NCBI RefSeq assembly: GCF_024436415.1
Contig: NZ_JAFMZQ010000001.1
Location: forward strand, 2,728,001-2,792,000
Source of the DNA: Pedobacter deserti
GTDB taxonomy: Bacteria > Bacteroidota > Bacteroidia > Sphingobacteriales > Sphingobacteriaceae
Length of the DNA stretch: 64,000 nt
Direction: 5' to 3'
Each line of letters opens with the position of its first letter. The stretch's first letter is position 1. Both the position numbers and the translations under genes were made by a program. The notes below the pieces were generated by a model. The model was not told where the DNA came from. It was given only the letters and a program-made list of their open reading frames with translations, and did not search any database. Shown piece by piece: positions 1 through 7,730 of this stretch.

Positions 1-338
1 TAGAACGCGTACGCGAGGCCACGGCCATTGTTAAAGCACGCCATCCCGAACTTAAGATTGAGGGACCGATACAGTATGACGCTGCGGTAGACCCGGCAGT
101 GGGTAAGCAAAAACTGCCTGGCTCGGAAGTAGCCGGACGGGCCAGTGTGCTGATATTCCCTGATCTCAATACTGGAAACAACACTTACAAAGCCGTGCAA
201 AGGGAAACCGGCGCACTGGCGATCGGCCCTATGCTTCAAGGATTAAATAAACCAATCAACGACCTGAGCCGCGGATGCACCGTGGATGACATTTTCAATA
301 CTGTAGTCATCACCGCCATCCAGTGCCAGGACTTATAA
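1..338 (+). CDS. pta: Phosphate acetyltransferase, C-terminal part (truncated by window edge)
   Basis: This is the last ~112 residues of phosphate acetyltransferase, which interconverts acetyl-CoA and acetyl-phosphate in the cytoplasm. The frame is already open at base 3 and stops at 336-338. The visible tail has the family's conserved run [20 protein letters not shown], followed by a glycine/proline-rich stretch ([19 protein letters not shown]) that forms part of the CoA/phosphate site region, and the usual end around [13 protein letters not shown]. It lies 7 bases before ackA, the classic pta-ackA pair. The N-terminal part lies outside the window, so whether it carries the long regulatory domain cannot be seen. 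Confidence 0.95.
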   Translation, partial: ERVREATAIVKARHPELKIEGPIQYDAAVDPAVGKQKLPGSEVAGRASVLIFPDLNTGNNTYKAVQRETGALAIGPMLQGLNKPINDLSRGCTVDDIFNTVVITAIQCQDL

Positions 339-345
339 CTTATAC

Positions 346-1461
346 ATGAATATTTTAGTTATTAATTCGGGAAGCAGTTCCCTGAAATATCAGCTTTTAA
401 AGATGCCTTCTGGTACGCTCTTAGCCAGCGGACTGGTGGAACGAATTGGCGAAGCGGGCAGCCCTATTAGAGACCACAAAGCCGCACTTGACGAAGTGCT
501 TAAAGAATTGCCTGCAGCAGTCGATGTGGTAGGTCACCGCGTTGTACACGGCGGTGAGCGATTTTCGGAGGCCACTGTGATCAACGACGATGTCAAGAAG
601 CAAATCCGCCGGCTGTTTTCCCTGGCACCGCTGCACAACCCGGCCAACTACGCCTGCATTGAAATGGCTGAGCAGACTTTCCCGGGCATTACTCAGATCG
701 CTGTCTTCGATACGGCATTTCATCATACCCTGCCCGCGAAAGCATACCGCTTTGCCATCCCCGAAAAGTATTACAGGGAAAACAAAATGCGCGTGTACGG
801 CTTTCACGGCACCAGCCACAAATACGTAAGTGAACAGGCAATAAAGTGGCTGGGCGACAAAGCAGACACGAAGATCGTAAGTATACATCTGGGCAACGGA
901 TGCAGTATGACCGCCATCAAAAACGGCAAGTCGGTAGACACCAGCATGGGTTTCGGACCGCTGGCCGGATTAATGATGGGCACCAGGTCGGGCGACATCG
1001 ACCCATCGTTGATCTTCCATCTCATTGAACATTCAGGTTATACGCTTGAACAGCTTAGCAGGCTGCTGAACAAGGAATCAGGATTGTTGGGTGTGGGTGG
1101 TTCCGGCGATATGCGAGACATTCGCAAACGCGTTGCAAACGGTGATCAGGGGGCTAAGCTGGCACTTGAAATTTACGCCTATCGTATCAAAAAATACCTG
1201 GGTGCTTACACCGCTGCAATGAACGGACTCGACGCAATCATCTTCACAGCCGGAGTCGGCGAAAATGACGCCGACATGCGCACAGCAGTATGCGAAGAAA
1301 TGGACTACCTGGGTATAGCGCTGAATGAGGAAAAGAACAGGAACTACAAAAAGCAAATCACAGACATCAGTGAAGATGGATCTGCGGTCAGGATTTTGGT
1401 TATTCCGACCAACGAGGAACTGGAGATTGCACTGCAGTGTTATGATATGATGGCGAAATAG
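346..1461 (+). CDS. ackA: Acetate kinase
   Basis: Cytoplasmic acetate kinase, making acetate and ATP from acetyl-phosphate (or the reverse). Seen: the N-terminal phosphate motif NILVINSGSSSLKYQL at residues 2-17, VGHRVVHGGERF around 62-73, FDTAFHHT at 121-128 (its Asp is the family's catalytic acid), YGFHGTSH at 151-158, and the C-terminal nucleotide motif FTAGVGEND. At 371 residues it is somewhat shorter than the usual ~400, but no domain is missing. ATG is 7 bases after the pta stop, so the two are almost certainly co-transcribed and translationally linked. Confidence 0.97.
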   Translation: MNILVINSGSSSLKYQLLKMPSGTLLASGLVERIGEAGSPIRDHKAALDEVLKELPAAVDVVGHRVVHGGERFSEATVINDDVKKQIRRLFSLAPLHNPANYACIEMAEQTFPGITQIAVFDTAFHHTLPAKAYRFAIPEKYYRENKMRVYGFHGTSHKYVSEQAIKWLGDKADTKIVSIHLGNGCSMTAIKNGKSVDTSMGFGPLAGLMMGTRSGDIDPSLIFHLIEHSGYTLEQLSRLLNKESGLLGVGGSGDMRDIRKRVANGDQGAKLALEIYAYRIKKYLGAYTAAMNGLDAIIFTAGVGENDADMRTAVCEEMDYLGIALNEEKNRNYKKQITDISEDGSAVRILVIPTNEELEIALQCYDMMAK

Positions 1462-1477
1462 TGAGCGGCAGGAAGAG

Positions 1478-1639
1478 CTATTCCTCTTCCTCCCTGCCTT
1501 CCTTCGTTACTGCACTTTCATCAACCTCTCCGGTGCGATCGTTTGGCAGACCCTCTTTTTCAGTATCGGGCGTCACGGTTTCTATATCTTTTTGAACTTC
1601 GTCTGATGGTGCCGGGTGTTTCTTTGTTTCTTCTTGCAT
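1478..1639 (-). CDS. Small acidic, probably disordered protein (53 aa)
   Basis: An open frame of 53 codons reading from an ATG at 1639 to a TAG at 1478-1480. The product is highly charged (about one third Asp/Glu, with Lys spread between), has no hydrophobic segment and ends in a run of four acidic residues, so it is probably disordered and soluble. No function can be assigned. Support is the intact frame filling an otherwise empty gap, Bacteroidota-like composition, and its position just downstream of a hairpin that would end the preceding minus-strand operon. It runs convergent with ackA with 16 bases between stop codons. Chance occurrence cannot be excluded. Confidence 0.5.
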   Translation of the reverse strand: MQEETKKHPAPSDEVQKDIETVTPDTEKEGLPNDRTGEVDESAVTKEGREEEE

Positions 1640-1653
1640 AGCTGTAAAATAAA

Positions 1654-1683
1654 TAAGGGTAATACATCAATGTACTACCCTTA
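1654..1683 (-). terminator. Hairpin terminator after the siderophore-uptake locus
   Basis: A 14-bp inverted repeat (TAAGGGTAATACAT / ATGTACTACCCTTA) with one mismatch and a 2-base loop, 43 bases past the stop of the DUF4198 gene. In the minus direction it is followed by a T-rich stretch (TTATTTATTTTA). It likely ends transcription of the locus and separates it from the small acidic ORF. Confidence 0.6.
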
Positions 1684-1726
1684 TAATATAAACTGGAGAT
1701 AAATTGTTTTTATCTATGCATATCTC

Positions 1727-2437
1727 TTAAAGTACCAGGCTGTAGGTTGCGCCCTTCCAGGTCGCATTATATTCCTTTCCATGATGCTCACCAGGTGTCT
1801 TGTCCATATCGCTCACCTCAACTACATAGCGTCCGGGCCAAATAGGTGTAAATTCGAAACTACCGTTGGCATCGGTATAAAACTCCTTAGACCATCCGTA
1901 AGGCGAGAAAACAGTAACTGTTTTTTTCGTAGCCGCAGCACCATTTAAGTAAGCAGTCATTTTTACCGGTTTCTTCACTTTCAGCGATGATACATCGGCC
2001 AGGTGCAGATTAAGGGCATTGCTATTTTGAGAAGCTACCGGCGCTACCCCGCCAACCGATACGGTTGCGCTTGAGAGAAAGTGGTATTTGGTAGTACCAC
2101 CCAGGTCTTTAGCTTCATGGCTTACCGTGATGGTGTATGCGCCATTCTGCTGTGGTGTAAAACTGCTTTCAAAATAGTTTACACCGGGAGTGACTGTCAG
2201 CTGAGTTTTCTTTTGATCGGGACCAACCAGCCACAGCGTAAATTCTTTAACGTCAGAATACCAGGTCGAAACGCTGTCGCGACCCAGATCGGCATACTCA
2301 CCGTAGAAAACTTTAACGGTCTGCTTCTGTCCAACTTTTCCGGTGGCAGCAGTTTCTATCCATAGTGCATGTGCGAAAACACTGGCAGTTGAGAACGTCA
2401 GCAGTGCGGCAAGAATCGCGAATTTTAGTTTCTTCAT
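1727..2437 (-). CDS. DUF4198 periplasmic protein of the iron/siderophore uptake locus
   Basis: Secreted protein of 236 residues. A start at the ATG at 2437 gives a clean signal peptide (MKKLKFAILAALLTFSTASVFA, cleaved before HALWIE); an upstream ATG at 2470 would put 11 charged residues before it. The mature part is beta-rich with the DUF4198 pattern: HALWIETAATGKVGQ near the N-terminus, a VFYGEYAD segment, an Ig-like YTITVSHEAKDLGG strand region and a C-terminal WPGRYVVEVSDMDKTPGEH motif. DUF4198 proteins are periplasmic and occur next to metal-uptake genes; some relatives are linked to nickel or cobalt transport. Here it is the last gene behind the PepSY and TonB receptor genes, so a periplasmic metal or siderophore step is inferred. 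Confidence 0.85.
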   Translation of the reverse strand: MKKLKFAILAALLTFSTASVFAHALWIETAATGKVGQKQTVKVFYGEYADLGRDSVSTWYSDVKEFTLWLVGPDQKKTQLTVTPGVNYFESSFTPQQNGAYTITVSHEAKDLGGTTKYHFLSSATVSVGGVAPVASQNSNALNLHLADVSSLKVKKPVKMTAYLNGAAATKKTVTVFSPYGWSKEFYTDANGSFEFTPIWPGRYVVEVSDMDKTPGEHHGKEYNATWKGATYSLVL

Positions 2438-2470
2438 TTTTATTTCTTTATATAGGTTTTTAATAGACAA

Positions 2471-3781
2471 TTACTTCAGGGGAGCACTAGCAGCGAGCAC
2501 CGGCTCCGGTACCTTCTTAAATACCTTTCTGCCCGGATTAGGCCCCTCGCCTGCCGACTGCAAAGCACTCTTGCTGTCAGACTTCTTTTTCTTCTTAAAC
2601 TTTCGTCCATACCATACCAGGAAACCCGTGATAGGCAAACTTGCGCCAATCAGTGAAGCTAAAAATGCCAGCACTTTTCCCGGGAAGCCCAGTATGCTGC
2701 CCACGTGGATGTCATAATTCATTTTCCGAAGTTTGCCCGCAAAGCCGGCATCTGCATAAGACACCGAATATACATCGGTACCCTTTAACTCCTTCAAGGT
2801 ATGCTGATCAAAGGCATAGGCCTCGCGGTTGTAAAACTGTCCTTTGCTTGGATATACCGATATTTCGATGGCCGCTTTGGCCTTTTTCTGATCAGGAAAA
2901 ACATAATAGAACCCTTTAGATTCCGGGCTCTTGGCAACAACCTTGCTCCAGGCGGCATCCATAGCCTCAAGTGGTTTGTAAAACTTACCAACCTGTGTGG
3001 TATCCGACTGCAGGCGGCCATACTCACCTAGTTTCTCCCCTCCGCTGGTAACCCAGTACAAGCCTTTACTATACCACTCAATTCCATATACCATTCCGGT
3101 AAGCGCGATTGCCGCAAGAAACAGCAGGGAATAAAAACCAAGCACATTGTGCAGATCAAGATTCACGCGTTTAAATGAAGCTTTCCACTTAATTTTAAAA
3201 CTCTTATCGCGTGTAGATTTGTTCCATTTCTTAGGATACCACCAGATTAGTCCCGTGATCAACAATACAACAAATACCAGCGTACCGTAATTAACGATAG
3301 GCCTACCGATTGCCGGAGGCATCCATAAAAAGCGGTGACCGTTCAGAATAAACCTGAAGAAATCAACCTCACCTTTTTTGCGTATCTGCTCCTTCATTAC
3401 CTCACCAGTATAAGGATTCAGGTTGAGTGTAACACCAGCACCTCGGCGGCCAACCTCTTCAGGCGACCTTAATGTAACCTGCACAGCACGGCCTTGTAAA
3501 TAATAAGCAGAAGCCGCCACCTTATCAGGAAAACGCTCCGAGGCCACAGTGGCAATAGCAGATGGGGTAATCACAGGCTTATCCTGCCACTCCACGTTTA
3601 GTTCCGGCTCTACCAGGGCTGTAATTTCTTCCTGGAATGCCCATATGCAGCCTGTGATGCAGACAACGAAAACAATGATGCCAGATATAAGACCCATCCA
3701 CAGATGGAGCCAGTTGTTTACCCTCTTAAAAAGCGAGTCCTTTTGCTTTTTTTTCTGTGTGGAATTCCTGTCTGTCATCAT
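2471..3781 (-). CDS. PepSY-associated inner-membrane protein (XusC-like, reductive iron release candidate)
   Basis: Inner-membrane protein of 436 residues. Four hydrophobic segments are visible: about 25-50 (starting NWLHLWMGLISG), 160-183, 210-235 (DLHNVLGFYSLLFL) and 375-397, followed by a lysine-rich cytoplasmic tail. Conserved His residues in the first and third helices and the periplasmic PepSY loops are typical of the PepSY_TM family. Family members next to siderophore receptors are thought to reduce ferric siderophores in the periplasm; XusC of Bacteroides is one of these. The gene lies 24 bases downstream of the receptor at 3805-6330, and 33 bases before the DUF4198 start, forming one transcription unit. 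Confidence 0.9.
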   Translation of the reverse strand: MMTDRNSTQKKKQKDSLFKRVNNWLHLWMGLISGIIVFVVCITGCIWAFQEEITALVEPELNVEWQDKPVITPSAIATVASERFPDKVAASAYYLQGRAVQVTLRSPEEVGRRGAGVTLNLNPYTGEVMKEQIRKKGEVDFFRFILNGHRFLWMPPAIGRPIVNYGTLVFVVLLITGLIWWYPKKWNKSTRDKSFKIKWKASFKRVNLDLHNVLGFYSLLFLAAIALTGMVYGIEWYSKGLYWVTSGGEKLGEYGRLQSDTTQVGKFYKPLEAMDAAWSKVVAKSPESKGFYYVFPDQKKAKAAIEISVYPSKGQFYNREAYAFDQHTLKELKGTDVYSVSYADAGFAGKLRKMNYDIHVGSILGFPGKVLAFLASLIGASLPITGFLVWYGRKFKKKKKSDSKSALQSAGEGPNPGRKVFKKVPEPVLAASAPLK

Positions 3782-3804
3782 TGTTTTATTGTTAGCTTGT
3801 TGAA

Positions 3805-6330
3805 TTATTTAAATCGGTAGGTTAACGATAGCCTTGCGTTTCTTGGCATATCGTAGATATAGGTGTAGTACGAGACGGATGTAGGAGTTTCCTTTGCTAC
3901 CGGAGTATAGGAACCTTGGGTTATCAATCTGCGGTCGAGCAAGTTATTTACTAATACGGAGACAGCAAGCTTACCCTTTTCATATGTTGCCCCAGCATCG
4001 AAGCGAATAAAATCCGGTAAGTTCGGCTTTCTTGCACCGCGTCCTGCGAAACGATCAAGCAGGAGCTGGTAACCACCAGTTAATCCAAAACCATCTAGAA
4101 TGGCACCAGGCTTTCTAAGACGGTATGACAGCCATCCATTGGTAATGTGCCTTACTGAGTTTGGTGCATATGCGCCCTTTTGATTTGTAGCGGCATTAGG
4201 ATTTAGGTCTTTAGTCGTTCTGGCGTCGGTGTAAGCATAATTCAAGATCACATTAAGTCCATTGAGAACTTCTCCGTTAATATCTAGCTCGAAGCCTTTA
4301 AATTCTTGTTCTCCCAATTGCACACTAGCATTGGGTTGAATTTGCGGATTATCTGGGCCAATTCTTGGATCCGAGGTCAACTGATTTTTCTTAACTATCT
4401 TATAGACAGCACTCGTCACATTCCACTTACCGTCAAAGAAATCCTTCTTTATCCCAAATTCAATATTGTTACCACGGATGGGTTTAAACGGATCGCCCTC
4501 ATGAGTTTGACCAGCGACTGGAAGAAAGCTTTGATCATAAAGTGTATAAGCAGAGAAATTATCAGTTATTGAATAACTTAAACCAATCCGCGGACTGAAG
4601 ACGTTATCTGAAACTTGCGCTTTGTTGGTTTTCCCGACAGTTACCGCGTGGGTAAATCTCACGGCACCCGTTAAACGCAATCTTTCGTCTAAAAATCGAG
4701 CCTCGTCCTGCAAGTATGCACCGGTGTATGCGAGTTCGGTTGCGTATGTATTGCTGCCAGAGCGGTGACGAATGCTTCTCGAACGATCAAAGACAGGTAT
4801 GTTTGCTACCGGTATCCCGTATCTGGGGTCGTAGATATTAAAAATCCCATTGTTAATATCTGGAGATAATCTGATATCCGCGCTTCCTGGGTTTATTGCA
4901 TTACCAAAGTCTCCCCAAGTCTTTAATAGCCCCATATCTAATCCACCCATTAGTCGGTGAATTACATTTCCGGTCTTTAAATCACCCATAATGCTGAACT
5001 GTGCGTTTCTATTGATCGCCAGCTCCTCGCTGATATTCAGATACCTGATCATATCCCCATTTGGAGCAATAGTCGAAGGCCAAGGCGTACCACCTTCCAA
5101 GCCGTAGTTCAAATATGCCACCTGTCCATTTAATTTCCAGGTGTCGTTTAAACGATGATTCAGATAAAGCGTTACGTTGTGATCATAAAGCTTCGCCGGG
5201 TCAAGAGCCGGATCACCAATAAAGAGACTGGGATCTGTATCAGCGTATCCTTTTGGAGAAAAACCGTACGTACCCAAAGCCAATGCCTCTACATGCTGTG
5301 TCGTGTATTCTAGCGTAAATTTCGTATTGCTGTCGATCTCATAACTAATAACCGGTGCAATCACATATTTATCGGTGTAATTGTATTTATTATAACTATT
5401 CTTTGCCTGTGCAGCGACGTTAAAACGATACAACAACTTTCCATCCTTGGACAGCTTTCCATCAAGATCGATCGCAGCTCGACCCAAACCAAAACCGCCC
5501 GCGGCTAGCGTTAAAAAGCTTCGATTTTCGCCGGTTGGCTTTTTGGTTACGACGTTATAAATACCCCCGGGTTCGCCATTAGCCATCATAAATCCGGATG
5601 GACCTTTAATAAACTCGATGCGGTCAATGGTAGCAGCGTCATCGGCAAGTGGACCCCATGGAGTTTTTAGGTTCATCCCATTTCTAAAGGCCGGGATCGA
5701 AGTTCCCCTTGTAGATATATTCGCATACTGCGCGTCCCAGTGCCCTGTCCTAACGGTTCCTGAGACGTTCCTGGTCACCCCGTCAACGATATCAAACACC
5801 TGCTGATCGGAAAGCACAGCACTCGTTACTACGCGGATATTCTGAGGTACCTCAAGCAAAGGCGATTGTAACCTCAAAGAAGGAGAAACCTTGTCGACCT
5901 TAAATTTCTTTTTATGTCCATCAATCTGAACCATGTCCAATTCAGACGAATTTTCATTCAATGAAAAGTCAACCACCACCGTTGACTTTGATGTAATTCG
6001 TACTTGTTTTTCTTTTGGAAAAAGGCCTACGGCCGACACCACAAGCGTGTACTCGCCTTCAGGCACCCTCTTTATTTGATATTCACCATCTTCATTGGTC
6101 ATTGCACCGAAGGCAGTTCCTTTAAGAGCTACACTTACATACGGTGCAATGCTTCCGTCGGAAGTAGTTATCCGGCCTCGAACGGAGCCGTATTGCTGCG
6201 CATCATTGGTAGATGTCACCGCCTTTCTAGCGAGGACAGACGCAGTAAAATTACTTGAATTTCCCTGTGCGGTGGCTGAAAGCACAGCAGCACAAAGAAA
6301 ACTAGAGAGCACAATTCTTTTGATTTGCAT
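3805..6330 (-). CDS. TonB-dependent siderophore receptor (FhuA/FpvA type)
   Basis: Outer-membrane gated channel of 841 residues. The ATG at 6330 was chosen: it begins a proper signal peptide (MQIKRIVLSSFLCAAVLSATAQG), while a start at 6420 would add 30 residues encoded by the promoter/operator itself. Order of parts: signal peptide, carboxypeptidase-D regulatory-like domain (GSVRGRITTSDGSIAPYVSV onward, ~48-130), plug domain (SPLLEVPQNIRVVTSAVL onward), then a long beta-barrel ending in an aromatic residue pattern (LTYRFK). The PQNIRVVT plug start and IEFIKGPSGFMMANGEPGG motif are typical of siderophore receptors. A single strong promoter lies directly upstream (6354-6386), 24 bases from the ATG. 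Confidence 0.95.
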   Translation of the reverse strand: MQIKRIVLSSFLCAAVLSATAQGNSSNFTASVLARKAVTSTNDAQQYGSVRGRITTSDGSIAPYVSVALKGTAFGAMTNEDGEYQIKRVPEGEYTLVVSAVGLFPKEKQVRITSKSTVVVDFSLNENSSELDMVQIDGHKKKFKVDKVSPSLRLQSPLLEVPQNIRVVTSAVLSDQQVFDIVDGVTRNVSGTVRTGHWDAQYANISTRGTSIPAFRNGMNLKTPWGPLADDAATIDRIEFIKGPSGFMMANGEPGGIYNVVTKKPTGENRSFLTLAAGGFGLGRAAIDLDGKLSKDGKLLYRFNVAAQAKNSYNKYNYTDKYVIAPVISYEIDSNTKFTLEYTTQHVEALALGTYGFSPKGYADTDPSLFIGDPALDPAKLYDHNVTLYLNHRLNDTWKLNGQVAYLNYGLEGGTPWPSTIAPNGDMIRYLNISEELAINRNAQFSIMGDLKTGNVIHRLMGGLDMGLLKTWGDFGNAINPGSADIRLSPDINNGIFNIYDPRYGIPVANIPVFDRSRSIRHRSGSNTYATELAYTGAYLQDEARFLDERLRLTGAVRFTHAVTVGKTNKAQVSDNVFSPRIGLSYSITDNFSAYTLYDQSFLPVAGQTHEGDPFKPIRGNNIEFGIKKDFFDGKWNVTSAVYKIVKKNQLTSDPRIGPDNPQIQPNASVQLGEQEFKGFELDINGEVLNGLNVILNYAYTDARTTKDLNPNAATNQKGAYAPNSVRHITNGWLSYRLRKPGAILDGFGLTGGYQLLLDRFAGRGARKPNLPDFIRFDAGATYEKGKLAVSVLVNNLLDRRLITQGSYTPVAKETPTSVSYYTYIYDMPRNARLSLTYRFK

Positions 6331-6353
6331 GGTTTTGTTACAATTTATGCCCG

Positions 6354-6386
6354 CAAATATAGAACTACGTTTAGAATTAATCCAAA
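6354..6386 (-). promoter_or_regulatory. Bacteroidota promoter of the siderophore receptor gene
   Basis: Reading the minus strand: TTTG (6386-6383), a 21-base spacer, TATATTTG (6361-6354). This matches the -33/-7 consensus TTTG...TAnnTTTG. Transcription should start near 6347, giving a leader of roughly 17 bases before the ATG at 6330. The -33 element is part of a palindrome (6370-6386). The same arrangement recurs at 10163-10195. Confidence 0.8.
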
Positions 6387-6417
6387 TAAAACACAGATTA
6401 TTTATAATTAATCTAAA
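6370..6417 (-). promoter_or_regulatory. Two tandem palindromic operators (probable iron-regulator sites)
   Basis: Two 17-bp imperfect palindromes, TTTAGAATTAATCCAAA (6370-6386) and TTTATAATTAATCTAAA (6401-6417), start exactly 31 bases apart. The first covers the -33 element. Both fit TTTA-GA-AT-rich-TC-TAAA. The near-identical pair with identical spacing stands before the other receptor of this locus. A Fur- or DtxR-type iron repressor is the natural candidate, but the regulator is inferred, not seen. Confidence 0.75.
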
Positions 6418-6441
6418 CATAGCTCTATATCAAACTATATG

Positions 6442-7707
6442 TTATTGCAGGTGCTGAATTGCAGTGATTTTTCCACCTTCAACCTTTAAACCTCTTGTTG
6501 CTGATGCAGTCGAAGCATCGATTTTATAAATCCAAGTAGTACCGTCATTCAGGTTTACGCCGATATAGCCATACTTTCCATCCTTAGGCGTGTAATTATT
6601 GGTGGTTATAAATTCAACGCTTTCTGGATCAGGGAACCCTGTTACCAGCTTCACGGTTTGATCCGCAACATTCACAATAGCTAATTGCTTTCCGTCTGTA
6701 TAAGCGTCGCGATCTTTATCGTTTTTTAATACAACATTTGCGATATATTTATCTTGTCCCAAATACATCCAATTGGTGATTACATAACCGCCTGAGGCTG
6801 TTTCAAAATTAAAAAAATAAGATTTGTCAAATTCCGTGGTGCCTGATTTCAAGCGGGTAATCGCAGATGGTTTGGTAGAAGTAAACTTTGAGTCGCTTGT
6901 CTCCGGGCTTTCAACATTGTCGTCGGCAGCTGCCGCTGGCGAATATGCATAAACGTCCCCATTTTCCTGAACACTAAGGCCATCTGTGAAATACTTTCCG
7001 ATAAAGCTCGTTCTGTCGTCCTTTATCACCTTTTCCAATTGCATGTCTGGATACGAATATACGGCAATCCACGCCTCATCGGGGTGCTTGGTCCAGAAAT
7101 TACGTCCTGTAATAGAGAAAAAAGGCATCCAGACCTTGTCGCCCACTTGTTTAATCCAACTAAAATGTGCGATTTCGCCATTGGCCGCCGGGGCAAGTGC
7201 GTCTAAAGTTCCTTCACCTACAATGGAGGTTGTATTTGTATTTACTCTATACCAAAGTGCACTTGCGGTAGGGTTGCCGTCAGTTGATGCAATTGATCTT
7301 GGTACTTTCACCATCAAAATGTCGTCCTTAACGGGAGCGAAAGCCTGAACAGTTTCTGTGACGAAATTTGTCAACTTATTTAATTTCCCGCCTACGATAT
7401 TATATGCTGTTACTGCTCCAGGATTGCCTTGTCCATAAAGCATGCTAAAAAACTTGTTGTTGGCAGTCACATAATACCTGTAAGTTCCATCTTGTTCTAC
7501 ACCGTTGCCAATAATCGAAACAGTGCCCTCGTCCAAGTTGCCGGCTGTTACCAAGTAGTCGGCGACACCCTCTAAGGCAATGGGAGTCACCGCCAGTACA
7601 AAGTTACCTGGATTTTCCGGAACAATTTCCTCATTCCGTTTTGAACACGAAGTCAATACGGCTGCGAAGGCTAACGCTGCAAGCGTTTTAGTAATAGTTG
7701 TTTTCAT
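6442..7707 (-). CDS. DUF4374 lipoprotein (XusB-like siderophore-binding candidate)
   Basis: Lipoprotein of 421 residues: MKTTITKTLAALAFAAVLTSC places the lipidated Cys at residue 21, followed by SKRNEEIVPENPG. The mature part is a beta-propeller-like DUF4374 protein with repeated YxxT/YVIT and W-aromatic strand motifs (YRYYVTANNKFFSML, WMPFFSITGRNFW, YGYIGVNLNDGTTWIY). In Bacteroides the DUF4374 lipoprotein XusB sits on the cell surface and binds foreign catecholate siderophores for its partner receptor XusA. Here the gene lies 23 bases downstream of a TonB receptor gene, the same order as xusA-xusB. Ligand is unknown. Confidence 0.88.
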   Translation of the reverse strand: MKTTITKTLAALAFAAVLTSCSKRNEEIVPENPGNFVLAVTPIALEGVADYLVTAGNLDEGTVSIIGNGVEQDGTYRYYVTANNKFFSMLYGQGNPGAVTAYNIVGGKLNKLTNFVTETVQAFAPVKDDILMVKVPRSIASTDGNPTASALWYRVNTNTTSIVGEGTLDALAPAANGEIAHFSWIKQVGDKVWMPFFSITGRNFWTKHPDEAWIAVYSYPDMQLEKVIKDDRTSFIGKYFTDGLSVQENGDVYAYSPAAAADDNVESPETSDSKFTSTKPSAITRLKSGTTEFDKSYFFNFETASGGYVITNWMYLGQDKYIANVVLKNDKDRDAYTDGKQLAIVNVADQTVKLVTGFPDPESVEFITTNNYTPKDGKYGYIGVNLNDGTTWIYKIDASTASATRGLKVEGGKITAIQHLQ

Positions 7708-7730
7708 GTGAATATATTAATCGTTTATAA

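Noticed and set aside
421..888. 155-codon open frame on the minus strand inside ackA
   Set aside because: It lies wholly within the well-conserved acetate kinase gene, and its product matches no recognisable family; it is a shadow frame.
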